From: an uncultured Duncaniella sp.
Lineage (GTDB): Bacteria; Bacteroidota; Bacteroidia; Bacteroidales; Muribaculaceae
Assembly (NCBI GenBank): GCA_958352885.1
Contig: CATWQI010000008.1
Coordinates: 62,001-126,000 of the forward strand
Length of the DNA: 64,000 bases
Direction of reading: 5' to 3'
Shown: one piece after another, positions 18,078-27,121 of the stretch
Position numbering within the stretch: the stretch's first letter is position 1
How the letters are laid out: the number at the start of each line of letters is the position of its first letter
Notes under the pieces: generated by a model
The model's input: only the letters and a program-made list of their open reading frames with translations
Databases searched by the model: none
Told to the model about the DNA's origin: nothing
Position numbers and translations under genes: made by a program

Positions 18078-20252
18078 ATGAACCAACGACTTCACGATGC
18101 ATTAAAAGAGCACTTCGGATTTGATTCATTCAAAGGGAATCAGGAAGCGATAATGACCAGTCTGCTTGACGGGCACGACGTTTTTGTGCTTATGCCAACA
18201 GGTGGCGGAAAGTCGCTCTGCTATCAATTGCCCGCCCTTATGATGGAAGGCACAGCGATAGTTATTTCCCCGCTGATAGCCCTGATGAAGAATCAGGTTG
18301 ACGCAATGAGGCATTTCAGTGATGCGGACCATGTGGCCCACTTCCTGAACTCGTCTCTCAACCGCTCTGCCATCGACCAGGTTAAAGCCGATATAGTCAG
18401 CGGCAAGACCAAGCTGCTGTATGTGGCTCCGGAATCATTGACAAAAGAGGAGAACATAGAGTTTCTGAAGACAGTTCCCATATCGTTCTATGCCGTCGAT
18501 GAAGCCCACTGCATCTCGGAATGGGGACATGACTTCCGACCTGAATACCGGCGCATACGTCCGATAATCAATGAGATTAACGTGCGTCCGATGATAGCAC
18601 TGACTGCGACTGCGACTCCCAAGGTGCAGCATGACATACAGAAGAACCTCGGGATGCAGGACGCCAAAGTGTTCAAGTCGTCATTCAACCGTTCGAACCT
18701 CTACTACGAGGTGCGCCAGAAAACTGCAAATATTGACAAGGAAATAATTAAATACATCAAAAGCCAGGAAGGAAAATCGGGTATCATCTATTGCCTCAGC
18801 CGCAAACGCGTTGAAGAGCTCGCAGAGATGCTTCGAGTCAATGACATAAAGGCGCTTCCTTACCATGCAGGTATGGACGGACCGACCCGCAGCGCCAACC
18901 AGGATGCATTCCTGTTGGAAAAAGTGGATGTCATTGTCGCCACGATAGCCTTCGGCATGGGAATTGACAAACCGGACGTTAGATTCGTAATACACTACGA
19001 TATGCCTAAGTCGCTCGAAGGGTATTACCAGGAAACCGGCAGAGCCGGCAGAGACGGAGGTGAAGGCCAGTGCATCACATTCTATGCCGCCAAGGACTTG
19101 CAGAAAATGGAGAAATTCATGCAAGGCAAGCCGCTGGCAGAGCAAGAGATAGGCCGTCAACTCCTCTTGGAAACCCAGAGCTACGCAGAGGCAAGCAGTT
19201 GCCGCCGACGTTCGCTCCTGTTCTACTTTGGAGAAGAATATAATAGTGACAACTGTCAGAATTGTGACAATTGCATTAATCCCAAGAAAAAAGTGGAAGC
19301 TAAAGACGATTTATGCGCGGTGCTGGAGACAGTCATCGCTCTGAAAGAAAAATTCAAAGCCGACTATGTCACAGATGTGATACTCGGCAAAGCTACCCCC
19401 GATGTCAAATCATACCAACATGACGAGCTCGATGTGTTTGGCTGCGAACAAGGCGCTGACGAACGCCTTATCAGCGCAGTGATACGCCAGGCGATTCTCG
19501 CCGGATATCTCGAACGCGACATCGAGAATTACGGACTTCTTAAGATAACATCAAAAGGCAAGAAATTCCTATCAAAACCTGAATCATTCAAGGTAATCGA
19601 GGACTCGGATTTCAGCGACGAGCCGGAACCCGAAATGATGAAAAGCGGGGCATCCTGTGCCGCAGATACCGAGCTGTACAGCATTTTGAAGGATTTACGG
19701 AAAAAAATAGCCAAACAGCTTGGACTTCCCCCCTACGTGATATTCCAGGACCCGTCGCTTGAAGCTATGGCGACAACCTACCCCATCTCCCTGGAGGAAC
19801 TTCAGAACATACCCGGTGTTGGTGCCGGAAAAGCTAAACGTTACGGAGCTGAATTCGTAAAGGTAATCAAGCGCCATGTGGAGGACAATGAAATTGACCG
19901 CCCCGAGGACTTGCGCGTTCGCAGCGTGGCAAGCAAAAACATGACCAAGCCTTTTATAATCCAGTCCATCGACCGCAAGATTCCTCTGCCTGAAATCGCA
20001 ATAGCCAAAGGTCTTGAATTCAGCGAACTTCTTGACGATATAGAAGCCATTGTATATGCCGGCACGAAGATAAATATCAATTACTACATCAATGAGATAA
20101 TGGACGAGGATTCGCAGGAAGAACTGTTCGACTATTTCAAAGAGAGCGAGACCGATGACCTGAACGAAGCTTATAAGGAAATGGGGAGCGACTTCTCGGA
20201 AGATGAAATACGCCTCGCCCGTATAAAGTTCCTATCGGAAATGGGCAACTAA
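18078..20252 (+). CDS. recQ: ATP-dependent DNA helicase RecQ
   Basis: This 724-residue 3'-5' DNA helicase acts in recombination and repair. It has Walker A MPTGGGKSLCYQLPA, the DEAH box VDEAHCISEWGHDFRPEY and helicase C motif QETGRAGRDGG. The RQC zinc site is CRRRSLLFYFGE...CQNCDNC, and an HRDC domain lies around residues 540-620. A C-terminal extension of about 100 residues beyond HRDC is present, typical of Bacteroidota RecQ. It lies 59 bp after clpX and 49 bp before ftsE, so the three may be read together. Confidence 0.96.
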   Translation: MNQRLHDALKEHFGFDSFKGNQEAIMTSLLDGHDVFVLMPTGGGKSLCYQLPALMMEGTAIVISPLIALMKNQVDAMRHFSDADHVAHFLNSSLNRSAIDQVKADIVSGKTKLLYVAPESLTKEENIEFLKTVPISFYAVDEAHCISEWGHDFRPEYRRIRPIINEINVRPMIALTATATPKVQHDIQKNLGMQDAKVFKSSFNRSNLYYEVRQKTANIDKEIIKYIKSQEGKSGIIYCLSRKRVEELAEMLRVNDIKALPYHAGMDGPTRSANQDAFLLEKVDVIVATIAFGMGIDKPDVRFVIHYDMPKSLEGYYQETGRAGRDGGEGQCITFYAAKDLQKMEKFMQGKPLAEQEIGRQLLLETQSYAEASSCRRRSLLFYFGEEYNSDNCQNCDNCINPKKKVEAKDDLCAVLETVIALKEKFKADYVTDVILGKATPDVKSYQHDELDVFGCEQGADERLISAVIRQAILAGYLERDIENYGLLKITSKGKKFLSKPESFKVIEDSDFSDEPEPEMMKSGASCAADTELYSILKDLRKKIAKQLGLPPYVIFQDPSLEAMATTYPISLEELQNIPGVGAGKAKRYGAEFVKVIKRHVEDNEIDRPEDLRVRSVASKNMTKPFIIQSIDRKIPLPEIAIAKGLEFSELLDDIEAIVYAGTKININYYINEIMDEDSQEELFDYFKESETDDLNEAYKEMGSDFSEDEIRLARIKFLSEMGN

Positions 20253-20301
20253 CCTCATTGTCAAACAAGAATCACTTACCCCTCAATAGCCGGAAACACC
20301 G

Positions 20302-20961
20302 ATGACTGTAATAGATTATAAGGACGTAGAGCTGCACCGCAATGACCTGATAGCTCTCAAACATATCAACCTTCGTGTCAAGGAGGGTGAATTTGTTTAC
20401 CTAATCGGCAAAGTGGGGAGCGGTAAGTCAAGTCTGCTCAAATCTATATACGCCGATATCCCGATAGCCTCAGGGTCAGCCAAGGTGCTCGAGTATGACC
20501 TTAACACCATCAAGCGCAAGGAAATCCCCTATCTGCGTCGCGAAATCGGAATTGTATTTCAGGACTTTCAGCTTCTGACTGACCGCAGCGCATACGCTAA
20601 CCTGCGTTTTGTCCTTGAGGCGACAGGATGGAAGGATAAAGCCGAGATAGAACAGCGTATAGAAACGGTGCTGCGGAATGTAGGGATGCTCAATAAAAGC
20701 TACAAGAATCCCCACGAACTTTCAGGTGGTGAACAGCAGCGCATAGTCATAGCCAGGGCACTGCTCAACACCCCGCGCATCATTCTCGCCGACGAGCCTA
20801 CCGGTAATCTCGATCCTGCTACCGGTGAGGCAATCGTAAGCCGGCTGCATGACATAGCGGCGCAAGGGACAACCGTGATTATGGCCACACATAACCTCGC
20901 ACTCGTGGAGCAATTCCCGGCGCGTGTACTTAAATGTGAGAACAGGCATGTGAGCGAATAA
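20302..20961 (+). CDS. ftsE: FtsE-type ABC transporter ATP-binding protein
   Basis: This 219-residue ABC ATPase has Walker A GKVGSGKSS, Q-loop VFQDFQLL, signature LSGGEQQRIVIARAL, Walker B RIILADEPTGNLD and the switch histidine in MATHN. The overall pattern fits FtsE, which with FtsX regulates peptidoglycan hydrolases at division. The permease ftsX is not adjacent, as often in Bacteroidota. A LolD-like role is the main alternative. A long perfect hairpin with a T-run follows the gene. Confidence 0.85.
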   Translation: MTVIDYKDVELHRNDLIALKHINLRVKEGEFVYLIGKVGSGKSSLLKSIYADIPIASGSAKVLEYDLNTIKRKEIPYLRREIGIVFQDFQLLTDRSAYANLRFVLEATGWKDKAEIEQRIETVLRNVGMLNKSYKNPHELSGGEQQRIVIARALLNTPRIILADEPTGNLDPATGEAIVSRLHDIAAQGTTVIMATHNLALVEQFPARVLKCENRHVSE

Positions 20962-20997
20962 GAACCCATCGCTCCTGCCGGAGGCTAAACAACTGAT

Positions 20998-21045
20998 AAT
21001 AATGAGACGTTATTTATTAAAAAAATTTCGTCTCATTATTTTTTT
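20998..21045 (+). terminator. Terminator-like hairpin abutting the NADH dehydrogenase start
   Basis: A perfect 12-bp stem (AATAATGAGACG at 20998-21009 with its complement at 21029-21040) encloses a 19-nt AT-rich loop and is followed by five T residues. It ends only 6 bp before the ATG of the next gene, so it either terminates ftsE transcripts or sits in the leader of that gene. Confidence 0.75.
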
Positions 21046-21051
21046 ATCAAG

Positions 21052-22338
21052 ATGGCAACCAGACCTGTAATAGTTATAATCGGAGGAGGATTTGCCGGAC
21101 TTAATCTGGCAAAACGTATCGACAAAGGCAAATATGACATAATACTCGTGGACAGGAATAACTACCACGGCTTCCCACCTCTGTTCTACCAGGTGGCATC
21201 TTCAGGTCTTGACCCGACAAGCATCTCATTTCCACTGCGACGCGAAACTCGCCGGCGGTCTATGAAACATACATCATTCCACTTGGGAGATGTATCCGAA
21301 ATCAATGTTGCCACACGAGAGGTGGTGACTCAGTACGAACGCATAAGGTACGACAAACTCATAATCGCAGCTGGCACCACAAACAATTTTTTCGGGAATC
21401 CGTCATTAATCGACAACGTATATACACTCAAAAGTACTGACGAAGCAATCCGGTGCAGGAATGAAATCCTTGACAGATGCGAACGCGCCGCCGTGGAGAG
21501 AGACCGGGAGAAACGTCGCAAAATGCTAAGTTTTGTTGTAATCGGAGGCGGTCCCGCAGGCGTGGAAATCGCAGGCGCACTAGGGGAGCTCAAACGCTAC
21601 ATCCTGAAACGTGACTACCCGGAAATTCCGCCTGAAGATATGACAATTAACCTGCTTGAAGGTTCCGATAAATTATTACGGACCATGAGTGCCACTGCCT
21701 CAGAGACAGCATTCAAGGATTTAGGCAACCTCATGGTAAATGTAAGGCTGGGACACCTCATGGAAAGCTATGACGACAACGTTGTCAAACTAAAAAGCGG
21801 CGAGACAATCTATTCCGAGATGGTGATATGGACAGCCGGTGTTACCGGAATTCCATTCACACTGACCGGCACCGATGTAAAACCCGCGCCCGGCGGACGA
21901 TTCGAAACCGATGAATTCTGCCGTGTGAAAGGGATGACGGAGGTATATGCCATCGGGGATATTAACTACACCACAACCGAGCTATACCCCAAGGGATATC
22001 CGCAACTTGCACAGGTAGCCATACAGCAGGGACGCTACGTTGCCGAACAACTGAATTCCGATAAACAGGAAAAACCATTCAGATATGTCGACAAAGGTTC
22101 CATGGCAACCATCGGCAGAAACCGCGCGGTCGCCGATCTCAAACACATCCATCTGACAGGATTCATTGCATGGGTAGCATGGATGTTCATACACCTGATA
22201 TCGCTTCTTGGCATGCGCAGTAAAATCAGTGTGCTTACAAGTTGGGTTTGGGCATATTTCACCTACAACACTGCACTGCGCCTCTTGCTGAAAGGCTCGA
22301 AATACCCCCGGCGGGGAAATATGTGGGACAAAGGATAA
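21052..22338 (+). CDS. Type II NADH:quinone oxidoreductase (NDH-2-like)
   Basis: This 428-residue FAD-dependent membrane-associated dehydrogenase passes electrons from NADH to quinone without pumping protons. It has an FAD-binding Rossmann motif IIGGGFAGLNLAK at the N-terminus and an NADH-binding motif VIGGGPAGVEIAGALGEL near residue 165. ATG...VYAIGDI lies near 300, and a C-terminal hydrophobic/amphipathic segment (FIAWVAWMFIHLISLLG) is suited to membrane attachment. The Rossmann strand begins at residue 5, so the start is secure. A terminator-like hairpin lies immediately upstream and no promoter fits between it and the start. Confidence 0.92.
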   Translation: MATRPVIVIIGGGFAGLNLAKRIDKGKYDIILVDRNNYHGFPPLFYQVASSGLDPTSISFPLRRETRRRSMKHTSFHLGDVSEINVATREVVTQYERIRYDKLIIAAGTTNNFFGNPSLIDNVYTLKSTDEAIRCRNEILDRCERAAVERDREKRRKMLSFVVIGGGPAGVEIAGALGELKRYILKRDYPEIPPEDMTINLLEGSDKLLRTMSATASETAFKDLGNLMVNVRLGHLMESYDDNVVKLKSGETIYSEMVIWTAGVTGIPFTLTGTDVKPAPGGRFETDEFCRVKGMTEVYAIGDINYTTTELYPKGYPQLAQVAIQQGRYVAEQLNSDKQEKPFRYVDKGSMATIGRNRAVADLKHIHLTGFIAWVAWMFIHLISLLGMRSKISVLTSWVWAYFTYNTALRLLLKGSKYPRRGNMWDKG

Positions 22339-22412
22339 CATGAAGAAATTCACACATCTGAATGAACCTTTAAAATAAATGTTAAAATCAGATTTTTCTA
22401 TGATGTTTTTAG

Positions 22413-22420
22413 TAATTTTG
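22413..22420 (+). promoter_or_regulatory. -7 box of the argS promoter
   Basis: TAATTTTG matches the Bacteroidota -7 consensus and lies 38 bp before argS; no clear TTG is present at the -33 position. Confidence 0.45.
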
Positions 22421-22458
22421 TAAATTAAAATATTACTAATCATCAACCAGAGATAGAA

Positions 22459-24246
22459 ATGTCGATTGATAACATTATCGCAAGCGCGGTATCCCGTGCA
22501 GTGAAGGAACTTTACGGGATTGACACTCCCGCTGAAAGCATTGTGCCTCAGGCTACCCGCAAGGAGTTTGAAGGCAACCTCACAGTAGTGGTATTCCCTT
22601 GGGTCAAGGCAGCCCGGAAATCGCCGGAAACGGTAGGACAGGAAATCGGAGCATGGCTTGAATCCAACGAACCGGCAGTGGAGAAATTCAATGTCGTCAA
22701 AGGGTTTCTGAACATCACCATAGCCCCTAAATTCTGGAATTCAGTCCTTACCCATATCACTGAGACCCCTGATTACGGCTTAAAACAAGCAGATGAGAAT
22801 TCTCCACTTGTGATGGTAGAGTACTCTTCACCCAACACAAACAAGCCTCTCCATCTTGGCCATATACGCAACAACCTCCTCGGATTCAGCCTCGCTGAAA
22901 TCCTGAAGGCATGTGGCAATCGTGTTATCAAGACCAATATCGTAAATGACCGTGGCATCCACATATGCAAATCGATGCTTGCGTGGCAGAAATGGGGTGA
23001 AGGCGCGACTCCCGAATCCACAGGGAAAAAAGGAGACCACCTTATCGGAGATTTCTATGTACTGTTTGACAAACATTACAAAGCGGAGGTATCCGAACTG
23101 ATGGGCAACGGAATGTCCAAGGAAGAAGCCGAAGCCGCCTCTCCGCTTATGAAAGAGGCTCGTGAAATGCTCGTGAAATGGGAAAACAAGGACCCTGAAA
23201 TACGCCAGCTCTGGGAAACAATGAACTCATGGGTATATTCAGGTTTTGACGAGACATACAAGCGCATGGGTGTCGATTTCGACAAGATTTACTACGAAAG
23301 CCGCACATATCTCGAAGGCAAGGAAAAAGTGCTTGAGGGATTAGAGGCAGGTAAAATGTACCGTAAAGAGGACGGTTCCGTATGGGCTGACCTCACAGGC
23401 GAAGGTCTCGACCACAAACTTTTGCTTCGCAGCGACGGCACATCAGTATACATGACCCAGGATATCGGCACTGCAAAGCTACGCTATGAGGACTTCCCGA
23501 TTGACAAGATGATATACGTGGTTGGCAATGAGCAGAACTACCATTTCCAGGTCCTCTCCATACTCCTTGACCGTCTCGGATTCAAATGGGGAAAAGATCT
23601 GGTCCACTTCTCATACGGAATGGTGGAACTTCCGGAGGGCAAAATGAAATCACGCGAAGGCACCGTAGTTGACGCTGATGACCTTATGGATGATATGGTA
23701 TCGACCGCCCGCACCGTATCTGCCGAACTTGGCAAACTCGACGGACTCACAGAACAGGAAATAGCCGACATATCCGAAATGGTAGGATTAGGAGCATTGA
23801 AATATTTCCTTCTTAAAGTAGACCCGCGCAAGAACATCACCTTCAACCCTAAAGAGACCATTGACTTTAATGGTAATACCGGACCGTTCATACAGTACAC
23901 ATACGCACGAATCTGCTCAGTGCTACGTAAGGCAGCCGAAGAGAAAATGGATATAGCCGACTACTCCGGCGTGACTCCGGGTGAACGTGAGATTGCACTC
24001 ATCCAGGCACTTGCCGACTTCCCGACTGTGGTTCAGGCAGCCGGTCAGACTTACAGCCCCGCCTTGATTGCAAACTATGTATATGACCTTGTGAAGCTGT
24101 ATAACCAGTTCTATCACGACTGCTCGATTCTCAAAGAGACAGACACAGCCGTACGCTCACTCCGACTCGAACTCAGCCGCCAGACCGCACGTGTAGTCAA
24201 GACAGGAATGGCTCTCCTCGGAATCCGCGTTCCGGAAAGAATGTAA
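22459..24246 (+). CDS. argS: Arginyl-tRNA synthetase
   Basis: This 595-residue class I aminoacyl-tRNA synthetase charges tRNA-Arg. It has an N-terminal Arg-specific domain (about 1-105), the HIGH motif as HLGH in SSPNTNKPLHLGHIRNN, the KMSKS-like loop as KMKSREG near residue 395, and a C-terminal DALR anticodon-binding domain with TYARICSVLRKA. Length is canonical. It has its own -7 box upstream and a 45-bp gap to the next gene. Confidence 0.98.
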   Translation: MSIDNIIASAVSRAVKELYGIDTPAESIVPQATRKEFEGNLTVVVFPWVKAARKSPETVGQEIGAWLESNEPAVEKFNVVKGFLNITIAPKFWNSVLTHITETPDYGLKQADENSPLVMVEYSSPNTNKPLHLGHIRNNLLGFSLAEILKACGNRVIKTNIVNDRGIHICKSMLAWQKWGEGATPESTGKKGDHLIGDFYVLFDKHYKAEVSELMGNGMSKEEAEAASPLMKEAREMLVKWENKDPEIRQLWETMNSWVYSGFDETYKRMGVDFDKIYYESRTYLEGKEKVLEGLEAGKMYRKEDGSVWADLTGEGLDHKLLLRSDGTSVYMTQDIGTAKLRYEDFPIDKMIYVVGNEQNYHFQVLSILLDRLGFKWGKDLVHFSYGMVELPEGKMKSREGTVVDADDLMDDMVSTARTVSAELGKLDGLTEQEIADISEMVGLGALKYFLLKVDPRKNITFNPKETIDFNGNTGPFIQYTYARICSVLRKAAEEKMDIADYSGVTPGEREIALIQALADFPTVVQAAGQTYSPALIANYVYDLVKLYNQFYHDCSILKETDTAVRSLRLELSRQTARVVKTGMALLGIRVPERM

Positions 24247-24291
24247 TCCAACTTAACACATGTCAAACAAACATTAAAACCGAAAAAAAAT

Positions 24292-25014
24292 ATGAATTAC
24301 AACCAACCGACACCACCTCCTTACAACGGGTTCCAGTCAACACCAAAGGAAGTGATACAAACCACCACATCCGTGATGAAGCAGGTATACTTCAAAATGT
24401 TCCTCGGACTTCTGGTAACTGCTTTCATCTCGCTCTTTTGCGCTTCCAGCTCTTCATACATGCATTTCATGGTTTATAATTCATGGTTCTACTGGGGACT
24501 GTTTATAGCTGAAATCGCACTTGTACTTGTAATCTCAAGCCGCATCACCAAGATGGCATCAGCTACGGCGACATTGCTCTTCTACCTGTTCGCAGCCATC
24601 AACGGTCTGGCATTGGCACCCATATTCCTGCTCTACACAGCCACTTCAATCGCCAAGACATTCTTTATCTGCGCAGGCACTTTCGGTGCGATGAGCGTGT
24701 ACGGCTACTTCACCACCCAGGATTTGACCAAATGGGGAAATTTCCTTTTCTATGCGCTCATAGGTCTAATAATAGCAAGCGTGGTCAACATCTTCACCAA
24801 AAGTTCAGGTCTTGACTGGCTTATATCAATAGCGGGAGTGCTGATATTCATCGGTCTTACCGCATGGGATACCCAGAAAATCAAGCAGATGGCACAGTAT
24901 ACTCCTATAGAGTACTCAAACCATCTTGCTACTCTCGGGGCACTGAGCCTTTACCTCGACTTCATAAATCTCTTCCTCTATCTTCTTCGTTTCTTCGGAA
25001 GCCAGAGAGACTAA
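24292..25014 (+). CDS. Bax inhibitor-1/YccA family membrane protein
   Basis: This 240-residue protein has about seven hydrophobic membrane segments between residues 35 and 235, a polar proline-rich N-terminus (MNYNQPTPPPYNGF), and the GLTAWDTQKIKQMAQ stretch typical of the BI-1 family. Bacterial members such as YetJ are pH-sensitive calcium channels, and YccA modulates FtsH; which applies here is unknown. It lies 45 bp downstream of argS. Confidence 0.9.
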   Translation: MNYNQPTPPPYNGFQSTPKEVIQTTTSVMKQVYFKMFLGLLVTAFISLFCASSSSYMHFMVYNSWFYWGLFIAEIALVLVISSRITKMASATATLLFYLFAAINGLALAPIFLLYTATSIAKTFFICAGTFGAMSVYGYFTTQDLTKWGNFLFYALIGLIIASVVNIFTKSSGLDWLISIAGVLIFIGLTAWDTQKIKQMAQYTPIEYSNHLATLGALSLYLDFINLFLYLLRFFGSQRD

Positions 25015-25121
25015 ACATCTAATTACCATAAGTAACTCTTAAAGATAAAACTGCACTTCAGCCAGAATTTACTTCGAAGAAAAATGTTACTTACCATTTT
25101 AATACATTTAAAATTAGAAAA

Positions 25122-26318
25122 ATGGCAAAAGTTATAATCATCGGAGCCGGCGGCGTAGGAACCGTTGTAGCTCACAAGTGCGCTCAGCACCCTGAGGTAT
25201 TCTCAGAAATCGTCATTGCGTCACGCACACGCAGCAAGTGCGACGCAATCGTTGAAGCCATCGGCAAACCCAACCTGTCGTCAGACACAGTTGACGCCGA
25301 CAGCGTTCCACAGCTTGTGGAGCTTTTCAACCGTCACAAGCCCGCACTCGTAATCAACGTAGCACTCCCCTATCAGGACCTGACCATCATGGATGCCTGC
25401 CTCATCTGTGGCGTCAACTATCTTGACACCGCCAATTATGAACCGAAAGACGAGGCTCACTTTGAATATTCCTGGCAATGGGCGTACAAAAAGCGCTTTG
25501 AGGACGCAGGTCTGACAGCCATACTCGGTTGCGGATTCGATCCTGGTGTTTCAGGTGTGTTCACAGCATATGCCGCCAAGCACTACTTCTCCGACATGGA
25601 GTATCTTGACATAGTAGACTGCAACGGAGGTGACCACGGAAAGGCTTTTGCCACAAACTTCAACCCCGAAATCAACATCCGCGAAATCACCCAGAACGGT
25701 CGCTATTACCAGGATGGGAAATGGGTAACAACCGGTCCGCTTGAAATCCACAAGACTCTCACCTACCCCAACATCGGTGAAAGAGACAGCTATCTCCTCT
25801 ACCACGAGGAACTCGAATCGCTTGTAAAGAACTATCCGTCTATCAAACGTGCGCGTTTCTGGATGACATTCGGTCAGGAGTATCTCACCCATCTTCGTGT
25901 GATTCAGAACATCGGAATGGCACGCATCGACGAAGTGGATTACAACGGGCAGAAGATTGTACCTCTTCAGTTCCTCAAGGCAGTCCTCCCAAATCCCCAG
26001 GATCTTGGCGAGAACTACCACGGCGAGACCTCAATCGGTTGCCGTATCTCAGGCCTTGACAAAGAAGGCAAGCCCCTCACATATTATATATGGAACAACT
26101 GTTCACACGAGGAAGCATACAAGGAGACCGGAATGCAGGCTGTAAGCTACACTACCGGCGTACCCGCAATGGTAGGCGCAATGATGTTCCTTACAGGCAA
26201 ATGGGTTAAACCAGGTGTAAACAATGTGGAAGAGTTCGATCCGGATCCATTCCTCGCAGAACTTGCCAAGGACGGTCTGCCATGGAATGAAAAATTCAAT
26301 ATTGACCTCGAAGTTTAA
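25122..26318 (+). CDS. Saccharopine-dehydrogenase-family protein, likely carboxynorspermidine/carboxyspermidine dehydrogenase
   Basis: This 398-residue cytosolic enzyme has an N-terminal NAD(P) Rossmann motif VIIIGAGGVGTVVAHKCAQ, a central AILGCGFDPGVSGVF segment and a C-terminal domain with YTTGVPAMVGAMMFLTG. The pattern matches bacterial carboxynorspermidine dehydrogenases, which reductively condense aspartate semialdehyde with a diamine in the alternative polyamine pathway; this is family knowledge. The decarboxylase partner (nspC) is not in the window. Lysine-pathway saccharopine dehydrogenase is less likely for a Bacteroidota. The gene is monocistronic, ending in a strong terminator. Confidence 0.82.
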   Translation: MAKVIIIGAGGVGTVVAHKCAQHPEVFSEIVIASRTRSKCDAIVEAIGKPNLSSDTVDADSVPQLVELFNRHKPALVINVALPYQDLTIMDACLICGVNYLDTANYEPKDEAHFEYSWQWAYKKRFEDAGLTAILGCGFDPGVSGVFTAYAAKHYFSDMEYLDIVDCNGGDHGKAFATNFNPEINIREITQNGRYYQDGKWVTTGPLEIHKTLTYPNIGERDSYLLYHEELESLVKNYPSIKRARFWMTFGQEYLTHLRVIQNIGMARIDEVDYNGQKIVPLQFLKAVLPNPQDLGENYHGETSIGCRISGLDKEGKPLTYYIWNNCSHEEAYKETGMQAVSYTTGVPAMVGAMMFLTGKWVKPGVNNVEEFDPDPFLAELAKDGLPWNEKFNIDLEV

Positions 26319-26341
26319 ACTTCCCGCACGAGAATACCTCT

Positions 26342-26391
26342 AAATAGAGACTGCAACAGCTGTCATGTCTGGTTGCGGTCTCTATTTTTTT
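26342..26391 (+). terminator. Rho-independent terminator
   Basis: A 16-bp stem (26342-26357 with 26372-26387, one G-U pair) and a run of seven T residues follow the carboxynorspermidine-dehydrogenase-like gene. Confidence 0.9.
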
Positions 26392-26517
26392 ACCTATTCC
26401 TACCGTAATCAAAAAAGTTTTTTAACTCTCGCTTATAAAATTATTGTAAAGTTTTTTGATTTAAAAAAAAGTTATTACTTTCGCAGTATAGAATCAACAG
26501 ATAAAACAAACAGCACT

Positions 26518-27069
26518 ATGATATTCAATTTTCGCATTGTCTCCGATGAGGTTGACAACTTCAAGAGAGAGATACAAATTGACTCTGACGCCACATTCCT
26601 TGACCTACGCAATGCCATCTGTGATTCCGTAGGCTACGACAAGGGGCAGTTCAGCTCGTTCTTCTTATGCGATGACGGCTGGGAACGCCAACAGGAAATC
26701 AGCCTTGAGGATATGGGTTCTGACTCGTCGGAAGATGTATATCTGATGGAAGACACCCCTCTTGCCGACTTCATCGAGGATGACGGACAGCGCCTTGTAT
26801 GGGTGTTTGATTACATGACTGACCGCTCGTTCTTCATCGAGATGAAGAAATCAATTCCCGGTAAGAATCTGAAAGACCCTCTGTGTACAATTGCAATGGG
26901 CGACGCTCCATCACAATTTATCGACCTTGATGATTTCGATGCTAAAATCGACGCAAAGGCCGCCGCACAGGCTGCCACCGACCTTGATGACGAATTCTAT
27001 GGCTCGACAGAATTCAATGAAGACGAATTTGACGCTGCTGGATTCGATGAGATGACATTTGATGAATAA
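26518..27069 (+). CDS. pRiA4b ORF-3 / IS1096 passenger TnpR-like family protein
   Basis: This 183-residue protein has an N-terminal beta-grasp-like region (MIFNFRIVSDEVDNFKREIQI, then FLDLRNAICDSVGYD and FFLCDDGWERQQEI) matching the pRiA4b ORF-3-like family. The C-terminal tail is strongly acidic, about 14 Asp/Glu in the last 31 residues. ATG at 26518 was chosen because the in-frame codons further upstream run through the terminator and AT-rich leader. Despite the family name there is no transposase or inverted repeat nearby, so it is a resident gene. The function is unknown. It ends at a bidirectional terminator. Confidence 0.65.
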   Translation: MIFNFRIVSDEVDNFKREIQIDSDATFLDLRNAICDSVGYDKGQFSSFFLCDDGWERQQEISLEDMGSDSSEDVYLMEDTPLADFIEDDGQRLVWVFDYMTDRSFFIEMKKSIPGKNLKDPLCTIAMGDAPSQFIDLDDFDAKIDAKAAAQAATDLDDEFYGSTEFNEDEFDAAGFDEMTFDE

Positions 27070-27089
27070 CCATACTATAGATAGTATTG

Positions 27090-27121
27090 AAAAGAGCCTC
27101 ACATAATTGCGAGGCTCTTTT
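27090..27121. terminator. Bidirectional terminator between convergent genes
   Basis: A perfect 11-bp stem (AAAAGAGCCTC with GAGGCTCTTTT) has a 10-nt loop and A/T tails on both sides. It touches the stop codon of the minus-strand gene, so either gene could use it. Confidence 0.85.

Noticed and set aside
25029..25093. 8-bp inverted repeat TAAGTAAC / GTTACTTA upstream of the carboxynorspermidine-dehydrogenase-like gene
   Set aside because: Short arms and a 49-nt loop in AT-rich sequence; compatible with chance.
26518..27069. Possible insertion-sequence passenger gene, from the family name
   Set aside because: No transposase, inverted repeats or target duplication nearby; the gene is bounded by ordinary terminators.
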